From Amnibacterium flavum (GTDB lineage Bacteria; Actinomycetota; Actinomycetes; Actinomycetales; Microbacteriaceae): DNA of 64,000 nucleotides. Position numbers and translations under genes: made by a program. Location: positions 1,364,001 to 1,428,000 of the forward strand of contig NZ_QEOP01000001.1 in assembly GCF_003097495.1 (NCBI RefSeq), given 5' to 3'. Shown piece by piece: positions 61,803 to 64,000 of this stretch. The notes under the pieces were generated by a model. That model was not told the origin of the DNA and ran no database searches. It saw only the letters and a program-made list of their open reading frames with translations. Within the stretch, counting starts at the first letter, position 1. Each line of letters opens with the position of its first letter.

Positions 61803-61895
61803 AATGCCCGGGGCGCGGTCTCGAGCCGGCGACGAGTACCGCACTCCGCCACGCCGACGATCGCCGACAGTTCCGACTTCGGCGCAGCGCAGTCC

Positions 61896-62489
61896 TCAGC
61901 TGAGGAGGCGCTCGGCGACGAGGGCCCCGGCCAGTACTAGAGCGACGACGGGAAGCAGCCAGCGCGCTCTCGCCTCCCAGCGCTCGAGCGCCCACCCATG
62001 GTCGCGACGCAGGGCCGCCATGTCGTCGAGCACGACGACCTCGACTCCCCGCGCCCGCAGATCGTCCGCGAGTGCAGCGAGGTCCGAGCCTCTCCAGAAC
62101 GCCTCCGTCATCCCGAGCAGACGTTCTCCGCTCGCGGAGCGCAAGTAGAGGCGTGACGGAGGAGCGCCGCGGCGCCGCAGGGGCACGACGACGGCCTCTG
62201 CCACCTCGCCGGCGGTGAACGATCGCCACGCGCCGCCCCGTTCGCGGACGCGGAACTCGTCCCCGCCCACCTCGATGCGTTCGCGCGACACGCTCGTGGC
62301 CAGGCGTGCGATCTCCGCCGCGAGACTCGCTGCTGCAGCAGTCCAGAACACGACGCTGCCGATCACTCCGCTGAGAACGAGAGCGGCGATCAAGAGGATG
62401 ATCACGACATAGGTGATGGGCGGTGCGGTGAGCGCGCGGCCGAAGTACGCCCTCAGCGATGGTCGGATGATGGACGGTTCGCTCTGCAC
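61896..62489 (-). CDS. Membrane protein with PH-like domain, paralogue 2
   Basis: A 197-residue protein with IIRPSLRAYFGRALTAP, two helices (VVIILLIAALVLSGVIG, VVFWTAAAASLAAEIA), RERIEVGGDEFRVRERGG, a strand-rich domain ending VEVVVLDDMAALRRDHGW, and a C-terminal helix (LLPVVALVLAGALVAERLL). It is divergent from ftsY across 36 bases and encodes a paralogue of the next gene on the same strand. The GTG at 62489 (or 62492) is chosen because the helices then sit at the normal distance. Function unknown. Confidence 0.7.
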   Translation of the reverse strand: MQSEPSIIRPSLRAYFGRALTAPPITYVVIILLIAALVLSGVIGSVVFWTAAAASLAAEIARLATSVSRERIEVGGDEFRVRERGGAWRSFTAGEVAEAVVVPLRRRGAPPSRLYLRSASGERLLGMTEAFWRGSDLAALADDLRARGVEVVVLDDMAALRRDHGWALERWEARARWLLPVVALVLAGALVAERLLS

Positions 62490-62525
62490 CACCCCATCCT
62501 GTCGCGGACGGTAGCCTCTACTTCC

Positions 62526-63398
62526 GTGGCACGCACTCCCTGGTCCCTTTCGGGCGCTCTTCGCGGCATGTTCGCGAAGCCGACCATCGACGAGTCGACG
62601 TGGGAGGACCTCGAGGCGGCGCTGATCGGCGCCGACTTCGGTCCGACCGTGACGGAAGAGGTCATCGACGACCTCCGCGCCAAGGTCGAGCGCTACCGCA
62701 CGACCGACCCGAAGGACCTCCAGCGGATGCTCCGAGAGGGCATCGAGGAGCGCCTGTCGAAGTTCGATCCGACCCTCAAACTCACCGAACGTCCCGCCGT
62801 CGTGCTCGTCGTCGGCGTGAACGGGGTCGGCAAGACCACGACGATCGGCAAGTTCGCGAAATTCGTCCGCAACTTCGGACGGACCGTCGTCGTCGGGGCG
62901 GCCGACACCTTCCGCGCCGCGGCAGTCGAGCAGCTCGCCACCTGGGCCGAGCGCGCGGGCGCCGAGATCGTGCGCCCGCAGCACCCCGGCCAGGACCCCG
63001 CCTCCGTCGCGTTCCAGACGGTCGAACGCGCCAAGCGCGAGGGCATCGAGATCGTCATCATCGACACCGCCGGTCGACTCCAGACCAAGGCGGGCCTGAT
63101 GGACGAGCTCGGCAAGATCCGCCGCGTCATCGAGAAGCAGGCACCCATCGCTGAGGTGCTGCTGGTGCTCGACGCGACCACCGGTCAGAACGGGCTCGCC
63201 CAGGCCGATGCGTTCCTCGAGGTCGCGGGCATCACGGGCCTCGTGCTGACGAAGCTCGACGGATCCGCGAAGGGCGGCTTCGTGCTCGCGGTGCAGGAGC
63301 GCACCGGCCTCCCGATCAAGCTCGTCGGGCAGGGCGAGGCGATCGGGGACCTGACCGGTTTCACCCCGCACGTCTTCGCGCAGAACCTCGTCGGCTAG
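62526..63398 (+). CDS. ftsY: Signal recognition particle receptor FtsY
   Basis: A 290-residue SRP GTPase that docks ribosome-SRP complexes at the membrane. An N-domain (residues 1-90) is followed by G1 GVNGVGKTTTIGKFA near 98, DTFRAAAVEQLATWA near 122, DTAGRLQTKAGLMDEL near 180 and TKLDGSAKGGF near 240. The acidic A domain is almost absent, as in some actinobacteria. The GTG at 62526 is the only start giving a normal N-domain. smc-ftsY order is common, but here five other features intervene. Confidence 0.97.
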   Translation: MARTPWSLSGALRGMFAKPTIDESTWEDLEAALIGADFGPTVTEEVIDDLRAKVERYRTTDPKDLQRMLREGIEERLSKFDPTLKLTERPAVVLVVGVNGVGKTTTIGKFAKFVRNFGRTVVVGAADTFRAAAVEQLATWAERAGAEIVRPQHPGQDPASVAFQTVERAKREGIEIVIIDTAGRLQTKAGLMDELGKIRRVIEKQAPIAEVLLVLDATTGQNGLAQADAFLEVAGITGLVLTKLDGSAKGGFVLAVQERTGLPIKLVGQGEAIGDLTGFTPHVFAQNLVG

Positions 63399-64000
63399 CT
63401 AGCGCAGCACCCGCACCTCTCGCGGCGCGAGGGCGAGGGCCGCGCCGGCGACGGATGCTGTCCGCTCCTCGCCGCGGTGGTTGATGACGAACGTCGCATC
63501 GCCACGGCGGACCGCCTCGACGCCGTCGACCGGCTCGTCGAGCAGGCGTTCGACTCCGGAGTCGGCGAGCACGGCGTTCAGGATGGCGCGGATGCCGGCG
63601 CGGTCGGGCTGGGTCGCGACGTACCAGGCATCGCCCTTGCGCGTCACCGCGGGCTCGCCCGCCGCGTCACCGACGGCGAAGCTCATCACCACCTCGGCAT
63701 CGACGACCCTCACGATCTCCTGCCAGAGCGTCGCCCCGAACGAACCCAGCTCGCCATCGATCGCGGTGCCGGGTGCCTCGCCCTGACCGAGGCCGTGGGG
63801 GTCGGCCGGGGCGAGCGGTGCGAACTCCTCGACCACGACGCCAAGGGTCTGCTGCAGCTCACCGAGGTAGCCGCCGGCCGTGATGTGCAGGTCGCGGTCG
63901 AGGATGGCCGTCTGGAACGTGACGAGCAGGCGCGAACTCCCGGCCGCCGCGGCGAGATGCGCGCGGGCCTCGTCGTCGAGCACGAAGGTCGACGCGGCGA
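63399..64000 (-). CDS. GH42 beta-galactosidase, C-terminal part, cut by window edge
   Basis: The visible 200 residues match the trimerisation and C-terminal beta domains of GH42 beta-galactosidases: RLLVTFQTAILDRDLHITAG, GYLGELQQTLGVVVEEFAPL, GDAWYVATQPDRAGIRAIL and a tail of short beta strands (FVINHRGEERTASVAG). The catalytic barrel lies beyond base 64000, and the frame stays open at the edge. It converges with ftsY, whose stop adjoins this one. Confidence 0.85.
   Translation of the reverse strand, partial: AASTFVLDDEARAHLAAAAGSSRLLVTFQTAILDRDLHITAGGYLGELQQTLGVVVEEFAPLAPADPHGLGQGEAPGTAIDGELGSFGATLWQEIVRVVDAEVVMSFAVGDAAGEPAVTRKGDAWYVATQPDRAGIRAILNAVLADSGVERLLDEPVDGVEAVRRGDATFVINHRGEERTASVAGAALALAPREVRVLR

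Noticed and set aside
61140-61844. Longer start at 61844 for the membrane protein
   Set aside because: It would encode a Pro-run from the homopolymer and lacks likeness to the paralogue, which starts near the conserved RPS-RA motif.

Overview
The window is very GC-rich, uses GTG starts often, and is packed with 4-base ATGA/GTGA gene overlaps. Together with the core block DUF177-rpmF-rnc-mutM-smc-ftsY and an L32 protein without cysteines, this points to a high-GC actinobacterium, most likely Microbacteriaceae (Microbacterium-like). That assignment is inference from gene order and sequence style. No rRNA, tRNA, CRISPR array, prophage or insertion sequence was recognised.

Layout. (1) 1-4513, minus strand: an F420 operon reading substrate-binding lipoprotein, permease, ATPase, cofD, cofC. 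The ABC genes look like the transporter family proposed to carry F420-0, but here they are translationally coupled to cofD and cofC. (2) 4701-18563: a molybdenum block with a sulfite-oxidase-like molybdoprotein and its flavin reductase, moaA, moaD, moaE, a moaC-mog fusion with a histidine-rich tail, moeA, moeZ, an HTH-TOBE regulator and modABC. A permease/TIGR03943 pair, a glyoxalase-fold gene and two unknown proteins are interspersed. (3) 18634-28998: a MocR regulator diverging from a reductive pyrimidine or hydantoin pathway: nitrilase-type ureidopropionase, dihydropyrimidinase, luciferase-like (probably F420-dependent) oxidoreductase, NMT1-type ABC transporter and class III aminotransferase. 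Its non-coupled gene junctions carry a family of palindromic repeats. (4) 29117-33626: a LysR regulator diverging from a bifunctional PutA. (5) 33651-47279: an HpcH/HpaI aldolase diverging from a long operon with an aminotransferase, HyuA/HyuB, a five-gene dipeptide-type ABC transporter, a second luciferase-like oxidoreductase, an NTF2-like protein and an M24 peptidase. (6) 47472-51448: two SDR dehydrogenases diverging from two coupled luciferase-like oxidoreductases and an Lrp regulator. (7) 51497-64000: housekeeping genes, a GH13 enzyme, two paralogous membrane proteins next to ftsY, and the end of a GH42 beta-galactosidase.

How it fits together. F420 genes and four luciferase-like oxidoreductases, two of them inside ureide-type catabolic operons, share 51 kb. 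The most interesting reading is that reduced F420 drives steps in N-heterocycle breakdown. In region 3 the oxidoreductase sits where a dihydropyrimidine dehydrogenase would be expected, and no such gene is present in the window.
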